A stretch of 64,000 nucleotides of DNA from Amycolatopsis anabasis. GTDB taxonomy: Bacteria; Actinomycetota; Actinomycetes; Mycobacteriales; Pseudonocardiaceae. Made by a program: the position numbers and the translations under genes. The DNA is taken from positions 20,268 through 84,267 of the forward strand of contig NZ_VTHK01000039.1 of assembly GCF_009765355.1 (NCBI RefSeq), in the 5' to 3' direction. Every line of letters starts with the position of its first letter. Position 1 is the stretch's first letter. Shown one piece after another: positions 55,646-64,000 of this stretch. The notes under the pieces are model-generated. The model was not told the origin of the DNA. It did no database searches and was given only the letters and a program-made list of their open reading frames with translations.

Positions 55646-56545
55646 ATGTCCTACGACCCTGTCGGCAGGCGCGCGTTCCTCGCGCGGATCGGGCTTCTCG
55701 GCGCCGCCGCTACCGTCGGCGGCGGCGCGCTGCTGGGCTCGCCACAACCCGCCGCGGCCGCATCCTCGGGCACGCAGGCCCCTACCGACCCAGTCGTCGG
55801 CCTGCTCCGCGATGTCCTCGCCGAGTTGTCCCGGGACACGATCAACGGCCTGGTCACGTTCGTTGTCCCCGGACCGGACGGTTACTCGCGCGCGCAGGGC
55901 ACCCCCCGCCAGGAGCCCGGTGCACTGGAGGCGGGGACGACGGACTACGTGTTGTCCCTGCTGGACACGCTGCTCCCGTTCCCCGAGGCGATCGGCCGGC
56001 CGCTGGCCTCGGCACTGGCCACCGCGACCTCCGAGCTGGACGTGCCGCTGCTCGGCCCGCTGACCACGCTGCTGCCACCCCAGCTGCGCGCGCTGGACGC
56101 GGCCCTGGGCGCGGTCGTCGGGGCCCAGGACCCACTACCGCTGGCATTCCCGGTGGCCGGCCTGCTGAACCTGCTCGCCACCCAGGTCAACCCCGCGTCG
56201 GTGAACGGGCCCTTCCTGTCCCCGTTCTCCCGGCTGTCGTTTGCCGAGAAGGCTCGCGTGTTCGAGTTGCTCGAACGTAGCGACAGCGACTTGGCCGCCC
56301 TGCTCGACACGAACTTCCCGGAACCGACCAGGGCCGGCGTGTCGGCGCTGATGAAGTTCCTGGCGACCGGGCTGCTCGGGTTCAGCGCGTTCGGCGCTTT
56401 CTCCGAGTGGAACGTATTCGACCCGCGGACGCGGACGATCAGCCGGCCCCCGGTCGGCTGGCAGCTCACCGGCTACGAGGGCCGCCACGAAGGAGAAAAC
56501 GACTTCAAGGGCTACTGGCAGGGACGGACGGAGGTGCACGACTGA
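55646..56545 (+). CDS. Tat-exported gluconate 2-dehydrogenase subunit 3-like protein
   Basis: 299 aa. The N-terminus GRRAFLARIGLLGAAATVGG is a twin-arginine signal (Arg8-Arg9), with a probable AxA cleavage site near AAAA (residues 36-39). The mature part is helical with no obvious metal motif. In this family the small subunit accompanies a GMC-type flavoprotein, and the GMC gene follows with a TGATG junction. Because the flavoprotein has no signal of its own, this protein probably carries it through the Tat pore (inference). It is transcribed from the operator-F promoter. Confidence 0.8.
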   Translation: MSYDPVGRRAFLARIGLLGAAATVGGGALLGSPQPAAAASSGTQAPTDPVVGLLRDVLAELSRDTINGLVTFVVPGPDGYSRAQGTPRQEPGALEAGTTDYVLSLLDTLLPFPEAIGRPLASALATATSELDVPLLGPLTTLLPPQLRALDAALGAVVGAQDPLPLAFPVAGLLNLLATQVNPASVNGPFLSPFSRLSFAEKARVFELLERSDSDLAALLDTNFPEPTRAGVSALMKFLATGLLGFSAFGAFSEWNVFDPRTRTISRPPVGWQLTGYEGRHEGENDFKGYWQGRTEVHD

Positions 56546-58320
56546 TGCGCGACGTGATCGTGATCGGCGCCGGGGGCGGCGGCCCGACGACGGCGAAAGA
56601 GCTGGCCGCGCAAGGGCTGGACGTGATGCTGCTCGAGGGCGGCCCGCGCAATGCCCACCCGCGCTCGCGCTGGAGCACCTTCGAGAACGACTCGAGCAAC
56701 CCGCTGATCGGCTACCTGCGCTTCGGTCCGAGTGACCGGTCGCAGCCAGCGTGGTTTCGCGAGCACGCGCAGAACTCCTTCGTATGGCAACTTTCCGGAG
56801 TCGGTGGGTCCACCCAGATCTACGTCGGCAACAGCCCGCGCGCGTATCCTGGCGTGTTCGCCGACTACGACGGTCCCGACCGGAACAAGTACGACGTCGC
56901 GCACCGGTTCCCGTTCGGCTACTCCGAGATGGTGCCGTACTACGAGTGGGTCGAGGCGACGCTGCCGGTGCAGACCGCGGCGATGGGCACCAAGGAAGAG
57001 GTGTGGTTCAACGGCTGCGCAGCGGCCGGGCTGCCGCTGCAGACCACCAAGACCACCAAGGAGGAGTCCTACCGGCCGCAGGAGAACGCGATCCTGCAGC
57101 CGGGCGGCAACGCGGGCAGGACCAGCGACCCCAACCTCCTGGCACATCCGCTGGCGACCGGATGCACCTTCTGCGGACACTGCCCGCACGGCTGTATCCG
57201 GCCGATCGACGCGCCACGCAACCTGATCGCCAAACGCTCGACCGACAACAGCTACGTACCGATGGCGATCACCGCCGAGGCGTGGGCACGCGGCGGGCGG
57301 CCCGCCACCCTGATCGCCGACGCCTTCGTCACCAAGATCCACACCGAGAGTGTGCACGGCCGCACCACCGCGACCGGGGTGACCTGGCGGGACAACCGCA
57401 CCGGGGAGCACCACCGCGAGGACGCCAAGGTCGTGGTGATGGCGGGTGGCTGCATCGAGAACCCGCGGCTGTGGTTCAACAGCGGCCTGCCGAATCCGAA
57501 CGACTGGGTGGGACGTGGACTCACCGACCACTTCCTGGACGCGGTGACCGGCGTGTTTCCACACAGCATCAAGTCGACCCAGGGCGCCGGGTCGGCGGCC
57601 CGCGCCGACTTCCCCGGGCGTGGCGCGCACCTGTCGGTTCAGTCGGCACCGTCGCTGCAGGCGTTCCTGTTCAACGCCTCCGACAGCGGAATCCGCGGGC
57701 ACTACACCAACGGCCGCGGAATCCCGGGACAGTGGGACGGGCTGACCGGCCGCACGGTCGGACCAGACCTGAAGGACCTGATGATGAGCGGCATTGACCA
57801 CTTCATGTGGGTCGCCGTGCTCACCGATGACGACGTCGAGGCGCAGAACCGGGTCGTGCTCAGCGGGCTGCCCGGCGACGCGCACGGCCCGGTGCCGAAG
57901 GTGATCGTCCAGTCGCGCAAACGCAGCGCGCGCACGGTGGCCAACCGCGACTACGTGTCCGGCTGGGCGGCGAAGATCCTGCGGGCAGCTGGTGCGCACA
58001 CCGTGATCCGGCAGGACGCGATGTCCATCCCGTTGCACGTCCAGTCATCGATGCGGATGGGCCACTCGGCCGAGGACTCGGTGCTGGACGCCGACGGCCA
58101 GGCCCGCTGGGTCGATCGCCTGTTCATCACCGACAACTCCGCCCTGCCGAACGCGCTGGGCGGGCCGAACCCGACGCTGAGCACCCAGGCGCTCGCGACC
58201 CGCACCGCAGAGAGGATCTTCCAACTGTACTTCGGCGGCGACCCGTGGGTGCGGACGGAGGTGCCGGTGGTCTCCACTGACCCGCGAATCAGCGCCCGAC
58301 TGGCGCAACTCGGACTGTGA
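56545..58320 (+). CDS. GMC-family FAD oxidoreductase
   Basis: 591 aa. VIVIGAGGGGPTTAKELA (FAD, Gly8-Gly13) and VMLLEGGPR at the start; the C-terminal HVQSSMRMG and TDNSALPNALGGPNPTLSTQALATR supply the active-site His and the flavin-contacting region (quoted in short pieces: SSMRMG, NALGGPNPTLSTQALA). A Cys cluster CTFCGHCPHGC at about residues 207-217 is typical of the gluconate-dehydrogenase/cholesterol-oxidase-like branch. It oxidises an alcohol to aldehyde or ketone, probably at the outer face of the membrane. It is not the mycofactocin GMC enzyme MftG, which lies inside mft loci. Confidence 0.9.
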   Translation: MRDVIVIGAGGGGPTTAKELAAQGLDVMLLEGGPRNAHPRSRWSTFENDSSNPLIGYLRFGPSDRSQPAWFREHAQNSFVWQLSGVGGSTQIYVGNSPRAYPGVFADYDGPDRNKYDVAHRFPFGYSEMVPYYEWVEATLPVQTAAMGTKEEVWFNGCAAAGLPLQTTKTTKEESYRPQENAILQPGGNAGRTSDPNLLAHPLATGCTFCGHCPHGCIRPIDAPRNLIAKRSTDNSYVPMAITAEAWARGGRPATLIADAFVTKIHTESVHGRTTATGVTWRDNRTGEHHREDAKVVVMAGGCIENPRLWFNSGLPNPNDWVGRGLTDHFLDAVTGVFPHSIKSTQGAGSAARADFPGRGAHLSVQSAPSLQAFLFNASDSGIRGHYTNGRGIPGQWDGLTGRTVGPDLKDLMMSGIDHFMWVAVLTDDDVEAQNRVVLSGLPGDAHGPVPKVIVQSRKRSARTVANRDYVSGWAAKILRAAGAHTVIRQDAMSIPLHVQSSMRMGHSAEDSVLDADGQARWVDRLFITDNSALPNALGGPNPTLSTQALATRTAERIFQLYFGGDPWVRTEVPVVSTDPRISARLAQLGL

Positions 58321-58401
58321 TGACCCCACGGCGCTGCAATTCCTCCCCGCATCCCGAACCGCTAACGATCCTTCCGTCGCCGGCTACGAAAGGGAAGCAG
58401 C

Positions 58402-60744
58402 ATGGCCTTACACCGATCCGGCCTCGGCCCCGGCTTGGACGACGAGTCGAAGGGGGTGTCCCGGCGTGGTTTCCTCGGCTACGTCGTCGCGGCGGGGACC
58501 CTGGTCGTCGCCACGAACGTGGAACTTGGCCCGTCAGCATCGGCCGCGGTGCCTTCGCTGCCGCAGCCGCCCGAGATCTACGACCTGAACGACGCGCTCA
58601 CCGACGCCGGGCTGCCGACATCACAGCTCATCACGGTCACGGTGCACCCGGACGGCACCGCGTCGTTCGAAATCCCCCGTGCGGAAGTCGGCCAGGGCAT
58701 CACCACCTCCACCGCGATGATCATCGCTGAGGAGCTGGATCTGCCGGTCGACAAGGTGCGGATCACGCTCGCCCCGGCCCGGCCCGAACTCGTCTTCAAC
58801 CAGGCCACCGGTGGATCCAACACCACGATCTCGACGTTCACGCCGATCCGGGTGGCCGCGGCGATCGCGAAACAGCAGCTGCTCGAAGCAGCATCAATCC
58901 TGCTGGGCTCGACGGTAGCGCGGCTGACGGCCAAGGCCGGAGTCATCACCGCGCCCGACGGCTCGTCGGCGACCTACGGCCAGCTGGCCGCCAAGGCCGC
59001 GGCCGCCAAGACCAGGCAGGTGTCGCTGGACCCGAGCAAGCTCAAGGGGGCCGGCGACTTCACGGTGCTGGGCAAGCCGCAGAACCGGTTGGACGCGCTC
59101 GACATCGTCACCGGCAGGAAGCAGTTCACGATGGACCTGGACGTCCCTGGTGCGCTGCCGACGATGATCTGCCGCCCACCGACGCTGAACGGCAGGCCGA
59201 AGGCGATCCGCAACAAGGTCGACGTGCTGAAGCTGCCTGGTGTCACCGACGTCGCGATCATCCCGACCGGTGTGGCGGTCCGCGCCCGGACGTTCGGCCA
59301 GTGCATCGACGGCGTGCGCGCGTTGCACGTCGACTGGGACGCGGGCAGCGTCGAGGGTGAGGACGACGAGTCGGTCCTGGCAAGCCTGCGTAAGGCCGAG
59401 CTGCCGCTCGCCGTGCCCAAGGTGCCGGTACTGGCCAAGACCATCGAGGCGGACTTCGAGTTCATGTTCCGCTCCAGCGCCGCGCTGGAGCCCTACTGCG
59501 CGATCGCCGACGTCCGCGATGACAGCGCCGAGGTGTGGGCCGGGCTGAAGGTACCTATCGTCGCCCAAGGCGAGATCGCGCAGGCGGTCGGCCTACCCCA
59601 GCACAAGGTGAAGGTGAACGTCATCACCGGCGGCGGCTCCTTCGGGCACAAGCTGTTCGGCGACCACGCCATTGAGGCTGCCCAGGCGTCGAAGGCGTTC
59701 GGGAAGCCCGTGCGGCTGATGTGGCACCGGGCCGACGAGCCGCGCCAAGGCAGGCTGCATCCCATGGCCACCTCCCGGATCCGGGCCACCGTGCTCGCCG
59801 GTAACGTCCTCACCTTCGAGCAGCGGCACACCTCGGTCGAGACTTCGTTCCGGCACGGTCTCGGCGAGATGCTCACCTCCGTCGCGACCAAACTTCCGAC
59901 CGGTCTCGGCAACCTCGCTGTCGCCGAGGTCGCCTTCGCGCTGAGCCAGGAACTGCCCTACCACTTCGGCGTCGTCGACCAGACGCTCACGGAGACCGAC
60001 CAGCGCTTCAACACCGGATCGATGCGCAACATCTACTCCCCCGACGTCCGCTGCGCCAGCGAACTGGTGGTCGACATGCTCGCCGACACAATGGACAAGG
60101 ACCCGCTGTCCTTCCGGCTGGAGTTCCTGAAGAGCGACAAGGCCAAAGGAGTGCTCCGGAAAGTCGCCGAGGTCGGCGGCTGGGGCCGCAAAATGCCGGC
60201 AGGCACCGCGCAAGGCATCGCAATCCACAAGGAATACAAAGGCGCGAGCGCGTGCCTGGTAGAGATCGACTGCCGACCCGAAACGGTGAACCGGAAAGTC
60301 CGCGACGGGGTGACCGGCCCACGGGTCACAAAAGCGGTCATCGCCCTCGACGCCGGGCTGGTGATCAACCCCCGTGGCCTGGAAGCACAGCTCATGGGCG
60401 GCTTCGCCGACGGTCTCGCGCTCGCGCTGACCAGTAGCGTACACCTGAGAAACGGGCAGTTCCTCGAGGCGAGCTGGGACAACTATTTCTACACCCGCCA
60501 GTGGAACGTCCCGCCTGACTTCACCGCAATCGCGATGCCGTCCAACGGCGACCAGCCCGGTGGCGCGGGCGAGGCCGGCGTTGCCTGTTCGGTTGCCGCC
60601 GTGGCCTGCGCCTACGCCCGGGCCACCGGGAAGGTCCCGACGCGGTTCCCGATCAACCACGACGACCCGATCGGTTTCGAGGTCAAGTCATTCGTCCCAC
60701 CCGTGCCCGAATCGCCGACCGACGGCCTGATCTGGACCTACTGA
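58402..60744 (+). CDS. Molybdenum hydroxylase large subunit, IorB-like
   Basis: 780 aa. Twin-arginine signal SRRGFLGYVVAAGTLVV (Arg21-Arg22). The body matches the isoquinoline 1-oxidoreductase/aldehyde dehydrogenase beta-subunit type: VEVGQGI-like AEVGQGITTS early, TGGGSFGHKLFGD in the middle, MRNIYSPDVR, and GGAGEAGVACSVAAV at about residue 720 with the likely catalytic Glu. It carries the molybdopterin cofactor and hydroxylates an N-heterocycle or oxidises an aldehyde. AAAGGGAAGC precedes the ATG. It is 81 bp after the GMC gene without a visible operator, so probably in the same operon. Confidence 0.9.
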   Translation: MALHRSGLGPGLDDESKGVSRRGFLGYVVAAGTLVVATNVELGPSASAAVPSLPQPPEIYDLNDALTDAGLPTSQLITVTVHPDGTASFEIPRAEVGQGITTSTAMIIAEELDLPVDKVRITLAPARPELVFNQATGGSNTTISTFTPIRVAAAIAKQQLLEAASILLGSTVARLTAKAGVITAPDGSSATYGQLAAKAAAAKTRQVSLDPSKLKGAGDFTVLGKPQNRLDALDIVTGRKQFTMDLDVPGALPTMICRPPTLNGRPKAIRNKVDVLKLPGVTDVAIIPTGVAVRARTFGQCIDGVRALHVDWDAGSVEGEDDESVLASLRKAELPLAVPKVPVLAKTIEADFEFMFRSSAALEPYCAIADVRDDSAEVWAGLKVPIVAQGEIAQAVGLPQHKVKVNVITGGGSFGHKLFGDHAIEAAQASKAFGKPVRLMWHRADEPRQGRLHPMATSRIRATVLAGNVLTFEQRHTSVETSFRHGLGEMLTSVATKLPTGLGNLAVAEVAFALSQELPYHFGVVDQTLTETDQRFNTGSMRNIYSPDVRCASELVVDMLADTMDKDPLSFRLEFLKSDKAKGVLRKVAEVGGWGRKMPAGTAQGIAIHKEYKGASACLVEIDCRPETVNRKVRDGVTGPRVTKAVIALDAGLVINPRGLEAQLMGGFADGLALALTSSVHLRNGQFLEASWDNYFYTRQWNVPPDFTAIAMPSNGDQPGGAGEAGVACSVAAVACAYARATGKVPTRFPINHDDPIGFEVKSFVPPVPESPTDGLIWTY

Positions 60745-60757
60745 GGAGCAACCACCG

Positions 60758-61234
60758 ATGAGCAAGCACACCTTCGTCCTCAACGGAAAGGCCGTGACCG
60801 TCGACGTCGACGACGACCTGCGCGTGTTGTGGGTCCTGCGTGACATCCTCGGCGTGCGCGGGCCCAAGTACGGCTGCGGCATCAACGTCTGCAAGGCCTG
60901 CACCTCGCACTTCAACGGCAAGGCCTTCAACCCCTGCTCAGTGCGGATCGCCGACGTCAAGGCCGACGACGAGATCACCACCATCGAAGGCCTACCCGGC
61001 ACTGTGGGAACCGACCTGCACCCGATGCAGCAGGCGTGGCTGGACCACGATGTCGCGCAATGCGGCTACTGCCAGCCGGGCCAGATCATGGCCGCCGTCG
61101 CCAAAGTGAAGCAGGCCCGCGCCGAAGGCCGTGAGATCGACGACAACGATCTCGACGAGATCCGCAACGTCTGCCGCTGCGGCACGTACTCCCGGATCCG
61201 TGAGGCCATCAAAGCCGGCGCCGCCAGAATGTAA
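60758..61234 (+). CDS. [2Fe-2S] subunit of molybdenum hydroxylase, IorA-like
   Basis: 158 aa. The plant-type cluster is held by Cys40, Cys45, Cys48 and Cys60 (YGCGINVCKACTSHF), and the second cluster by Cys102, Cys105, Cys139 and Cys141 (QCGYCQPGQ, CRCGTY). It transfers electrons out of the Mo site. No signal peptide is present, so it presumably travels with the Tat-targeted large subunit encoded 13 bp upstream. In IorAB enzymes a cytochrome c is the next acceptor; none is encoded here. Confidence 0.93.
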   Translation: MSKHTFVLNGKAVTVDVDDDLRVLWVLRDILGVRGPKYGCGINVCKACTSHFNGKAFNPCSVRIADVKADDEITTIEGLPGTVGTDLHPMQQAWLDHDVAQCGYCQPGQIMAAVAKVKQARAEGREIDDNDLDEIRNVCRCGTYSRIREAIKAGAARM

Positions 61235-61400
61235 ACCCACCCGGCACTGGCTAACCGAGGTCGGCACACATCGCGCCTGCCGGAAACACCATGAGCAGCA
61301 GCACGAAGGGACCAGGATCCGGCGGCTGCTGACACCTCCGCCTAACCACCCAACGGCGGATTCCAGCGGTCGTCGCAACGATGAGGGGTTTATGGTGCCA

Positions 61401-61532
61401 TGAACCCTGCAATGGCTTCGCGACAACGGCTACAAGGTGCTCGCCGGGAGTGACGAGGCGCGCAAGTTCTCCTACGGTGACAACCACCGGGCGCGGGCGG
61501 AGGTCGGCGAAAATGAATCGAGCCAACGGTGA
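61401..61532 (+). pseudogene. Truncated gene remnant
   Basis: Directly after a TGA, the frame reads TLQWLRDNGYKVLAGSDEA and continues for about 43 codons with normal codon use, ending in a TGA that overlaps the GTG start of the next relic (GTGA). It lacks a start and probably is the 3' end of a larger gene lost by deletion. Family not recognised. Confidence 0.35.
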
Positions 61533-61907
61533 TCGTCGGCCCGGTCATCCCTCCCGGCGTAGGCCCGGTAGCGATCGGAATCGCCCTCGGCTGCCTGACG
61601 ACGCGCTGGATCGCGCCGTGGGTGCTGCGCCTGCTTTGTCCAAGCGGCCGTCGCCGCACTCGCCGCGATGATGGTCCTCCCGGAGTACTACTTCAGCAAG
61701 TCAAGCAGGCGACGTCACCGCGACCCGCCTCAGCTCGCGTACGACTACGGAGCCGCGGTCAGCTGGGTGGCCTCGCTGACCCACCGGGTCGTCGGGTGGC
61801 TTTTGAACGGTGCGGCGCGAGCGCTCCGCGCGATCCCAATCACCGCGGTAGCCGTAGCCACCGGAGCACTGACGATCGGGTGGTTGCTTGACTTGATTTC
61901 TCTCTAG
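61529..61907 (+). pseudogene. Small membrane protein, apparently frameshifted
   Basis: The GTG at 61529 opens IVGPVIPPGVGPVAIGIALG and a hydrophobic stretch, but the frame turns basic after RLLC near 61638. The +1 frame continues with hydrophobic residues from CFVQAAVAALAAMMVLPEYY (about 61632) and ends WLLDLISL at 61907. Read together they give a protein of about 125 aa with two membrane spans. An independent 79-aa protein from ATG 61668 is the alternative. Function unknown; its place beside a recombinase suggests mobile-element cargo. Confidence 0.4.
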
Positions 61908-61930
61908 CAGGACTTTGCTAGGTCGCCAGG

Positions 61931-63982
61931 CTAATCGCTGGTGGCAGGTGGAGGCATCGGCCGGTCCAGACGGCCACCAGGACCAGTTCGCGGTCCGGAC
62001 CGGCCCATGCCATACCTGCAACCGATCGGCCGCCTGGCTCCAGCAACCACTCGAACCCATGACTGACCTTCTGACTGCCCCGGACACATTGGCGTTGCCC
62101 GGCTTTGCCCCCCCGACCTGGTGCCTGATAGGTTCCCCGACATGCAACCTCCCTTTGGAGGTCTCCAGTAGAATAGTGTGATCGGGAGCGGGATTTGCGG
62201 TGGACCACATGTTTTCGGGCCAAAGTCCCCCCCTCGGACACCAGCACTAACCCTACGTGCTGGTTGGATGGTCACATCAACCGCTCTGTTTTCGGCGTCG
62301 TAGACCATCTCCAGCCGCAGCGCTTCATACAGCTCCTGCAACTTCGCCGGTTCGGCGTGCTTCAGCGCACAACCAACATCACCGAGCGAATCGATCATGG
62401 CGAACACTTCCGCGCGGCCCAGCGTGTTCGGCGCGGGCATGCCGTCCAGTTCTGCCTTCGTGGCCGCCCGCTGCGCCTGAGCGTCGTTGATCGATTCGAC
62501 CAGCGCGGCCGGATCCACGCCAGCCTCAATCGCTGCCTTGAACCGTCGCAGCTTCGCCTCAGCGGCGTCCAGCCGCTTCTGCGCGGCCTCCCGCGCATTC
62601 GGCGCGATACTCGCCTGATGCTGGGATGCCACGAGCGCATCAACCGTCCGATCAATGTGCTCCCGGTCGAACAAGCCACCAAGCCAGTCGTTGAGCGGAT
62701 CCAGCACGGCTACCTCCGGCAGGTACACGTTCTTCGGATGGCCCTGCAACGCGGGTGAGCCGGGAACCAGGCTGCGCGCGGCGCACCGGTAGTACGTGCG
62801 GGTCTCCCGAGGCGTACCCTCCATCCGCCGCAAGCAGTAGCCGCAGCGAACCCGCCCGCGCAGCGGGTATGCGCGTTTCGTGGCCTTCGGTCCGCGTTCG
62901 AGCTTCCGGGCGGCAGGCAGCCCACCCGCCGCCCGCGACCGCCGCCGCAGCTGGACCTCGACGAAGTCCTCCACCTCGATGATCTTCGGGTGTGCGGGCT
63001 TACGTGACCGCACGACCCGATCAGCCGCAGCCCTCCGGAACCGAACCACGTGCCCGGCCGCAACGTCGTCCGGATCGAGCAGCATCTCCTGTCTGGTCCA
63101 CCGACCGAAGAACGCGTACCCGGTATAGCGCGGATTCTCCAAAATGGACCGAACCGTGCTGCCCTGCCAGCCGTCGGCGAACCGGTGCGGGTTCTGCTCC
63201 GGCTTGTACGCCGATGGGCACGGGATGCCCAGGCGGTTCAACTCGTTGGCGATCGCCCGATCACCCCGCCCGTCCAAGTATGCGGCGAAGATCCGGCGAA
63301 CAACCTCCGCGGCGAGCTCGTCGATCGCCAGCACCCGCAGCCGAAAACCTTCTGCGGCCTTGCGCGGGTTCGGATGCGGCCCGCCATCGACCACGACATA
63401 CCCGTACGGCGCCCGGCCGCCCTGGTGCCGTCCCTCGTTGATCACCTGCGCGTCCATCGCCGCGCGAACCCTGGCCTGGACGTGCTGACGCTCCGACTCG
63501 CTCATGCCGCCGAGCACGCTCATCAGCATCTTGTGCGACGGGTTGCGGGCGTCGAATTTTCCGCCCAGCTCGGGCACCCACAAATCCACGCCGTACGCGG
63601 CGAACCTCGGAGCGATGAGCGAGAACTGGTTACCGAACCAGCACCGCGTGCCTTCGCCTACGACAACCGCATCCCAACCACGGTTCGGGTCCTTCAACGC
63701 GGCCAGCAACCGCCCGGCTGCCTCACGTCGCTCCCACGGCACTGAGCGAGACTGACCAATATCGAAGAACTCGGCCGCTACGCTCCCGCCGAGCGGCTCG
63801 ACGAACTTCCGCGCGTTGCCCAACTGCCACCCGCGTGAAGTCTCCGGATCCTGGTTGTCCTCGGTCGAGCACCGGCCGTAGAACGCCAGCGGCCCGATTC
63901 CCTCGTCCGCCGCGTCGACGACTTCGATCCCAAGCAGATCATCCAGCGTCGCCCACGGGTCACTGATGATTTCAGCTGTCAC
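61931..63982 (-). CDS. Large serine recombinase/integrase
   Basis: 683 aa. The catalytic domain has FYGRCSTEDNQ with nucleophile Ser39 and Arg37, then GGMSESERQHVQARV for the long helix E. The recombinase domain follows with GGRAPYGYVVV and ILENPRYTGYAFFGR. The zinc ribbon is RCGYCLRRM ... YYRCAA, and a coiled-coil segment lies near AAEAKLRRFKAAIEAG. GAGGAGGTGAACG precedes the GTG at 63982. Recognisable family sequence ends near residue 577 (VTIQPARR); the last 106 residues are rich in Gly, Arg and Pro and look unlike a protein domain. It may have mobilised the island to its left (inference). Confidence 0.88.
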   Translation of the reverse strand: MTAEIISDPWATLDDLLGIEVVDAADEGIGPLAFYGRCSTEDNQDPETSRGWQLGNARKFVEPLGGSVAAEFFDIGQSRSVPWERREAAGRLLAALKDPNRGWDAVVVGEGTRCWFGNQFSLIAPRFAAYGVDLWVPELGGKFDARNPSHKMLMSVLGGMSESERQHVQARVRAAMDAQVINEGRHQGGRAPYGYVVVDGGPHPNPRKAAEGFRLRVLAIDELAAEVVRRIFAAYLDGRGDRAIANELNRLGIPCPSAYKPEQNPHRFADGWQGSTVRSILENPRYTGYAFFGRWTRQEMLLDPDDVAAGHVVRFRRAAADRVVRSRKPAHPKIIEVEDFVEVQLRRRSRAAGGLPAARKLERGPKATKRAYPLRGRVRCGYCLRRMEGTPRETRTYYRCAARSLVPGSPALQGHPKNVYLPEVAVLDPLNDWLGGLFDREHIDRTVDALVASQHQASIAPNAREAAQKRLDAAEAKLRRFKAAIEAGVDPAALVESINDAQAQRAATKAELDGMPAPNTLGRAEVFAMIDSLGDVGCALKHAEPAKLQELYEALRLEMVYDAENRAVDVTIQPARRVSAGVRGGDFGPKTCGPPQIPLPITLFYWRPPKGGCMSGNLSGTRSGGQSRATPMCPGQSEGQSWVRVVAGARRPIGCRYGMGRSGPRTGPGGRLDRPMPPPATSD

Positions 63983-64000
63983 CGTTCACCTCCTCGACCG

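Noticed and set aside
56545..58320. GMC oxidoreductase as the mycofactocin dehydrogenase MftG
   Set aside because: It is 32 kb from the mft genes, under the TetR operator, and paired with a gluconate-dehydrogenase subunit 3-like protein, which fits another GMC branch.
62030..62065. A GGTTCGAGT-like stretch (minus strand) resembling a tRNA T-arm near the recombinase
   Set aside because: No acceptor stem, D-arm or anticodon arm can be folded around it, so it is not called as a tRNA or as a tRNA-derived attachment site.
1..64000. CRISPR arrays, tandem repeats, insertion sequences, rRNA and riboswitches
   Set aside because: No evenly spaced repeats, transposase genes with inverted ends, rRNA segments or recognisable riboswitch leaders were seen.

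Overview
The window is GC-rich and densely packed. Many neighbouring genes share ATGA, GTGA or TGATG stop/start overlaps, GTG starts are common, and there are P450s with small ferredoxins, LuxR/TetR regulators and a complete mycofactocin locus. This points to an actinomycete, most likely a Pseudonocardiaceae such as Amycolatopsis (inference from gene content; no rRNA or tRNA is present to settle it). Almost every gene is catabolic: oxidoreductases, acyl-CoA enzymes and their regulators.

Region 1 (1-13 kb, mostly + strand): a P450 cut by the window edge, an imine-reductase-like protein, an NDMA-type (mycofactocin-associated) alcohol dehydrogenase, three paralogous saccharopine-dehydrogenase-like reductases, a DadA-like FAD oxidase, an SDR, an ADH-A-like secondary alcohol dehydrogenase, an HSL-type esterase and a Baeyer-Villiger-type monooxygenase. 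Region 2 (13-18.5 kb, - strand): one tight operon of thiolase, two SDRs, a MaoC hydratase, an APH-type kinase and an acyl-CoA dehydrogenase, which looks like beta-oxidation with a hydroxyacyl-CoA kinase step. Region 3 (18.6-28.7 kb, - strand): an atypical LuxR regulator, ferredoxin, ferredoxin reductase, thioesterase, a long acyl-CoA dehydrogenase, and then mftA-mftB-mftC-mftE-SDR-mftF-mftD. The peptide gene mftA was identified by reading the sequence directly. Region 4 (28.8-40.3 kb): two amine oxidases, a large ATPase/LuxR regulator, a small Cys-rich protein, an APC permease, a RidA protein, an aldehyde dehydrogenase, an inverted decayed copy of that aldehyde dehydrogenase, and a second P450 related to the first. 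Regions 1 and 4 together suggest oxidation of an amine through imines to aldehydes and acids.

Region 5 (40.5-61.2 kb) is a separate catabolic island around one TetR regulator: secreted lipase, frameshifted acyl-CoA ligase, TetR, aldehyde and alcohol dehydrogenases, enoyl-CoA hydratases, a P450 with its own ferredoxin and reductase, acyl-CoA dehydrogenase, CoA ligase, a DUF35/thiolase-like pair, a GMC oxidoreductase with a Tat-exported partner, and an IorAB-type molybdenum hydroxylase. It is bordered on the left by an apparent SDR remnant and on the right by gene relics and a serine recombinase (61.2-64 kb).

Two recurrent DNA motifs organise the window. A 13-bp box, TCCCCC-R-S-S-Y-GGG, occurs upstream of at least eight genes in regions 1-4, four times exactly 56 nt before the start codon. 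A different 16-bp operator, GACCGTACnnnCGGTC, occurs six times in region 5 and overlaps predicted promoter cores, including the promoter of the TetR gene itself.
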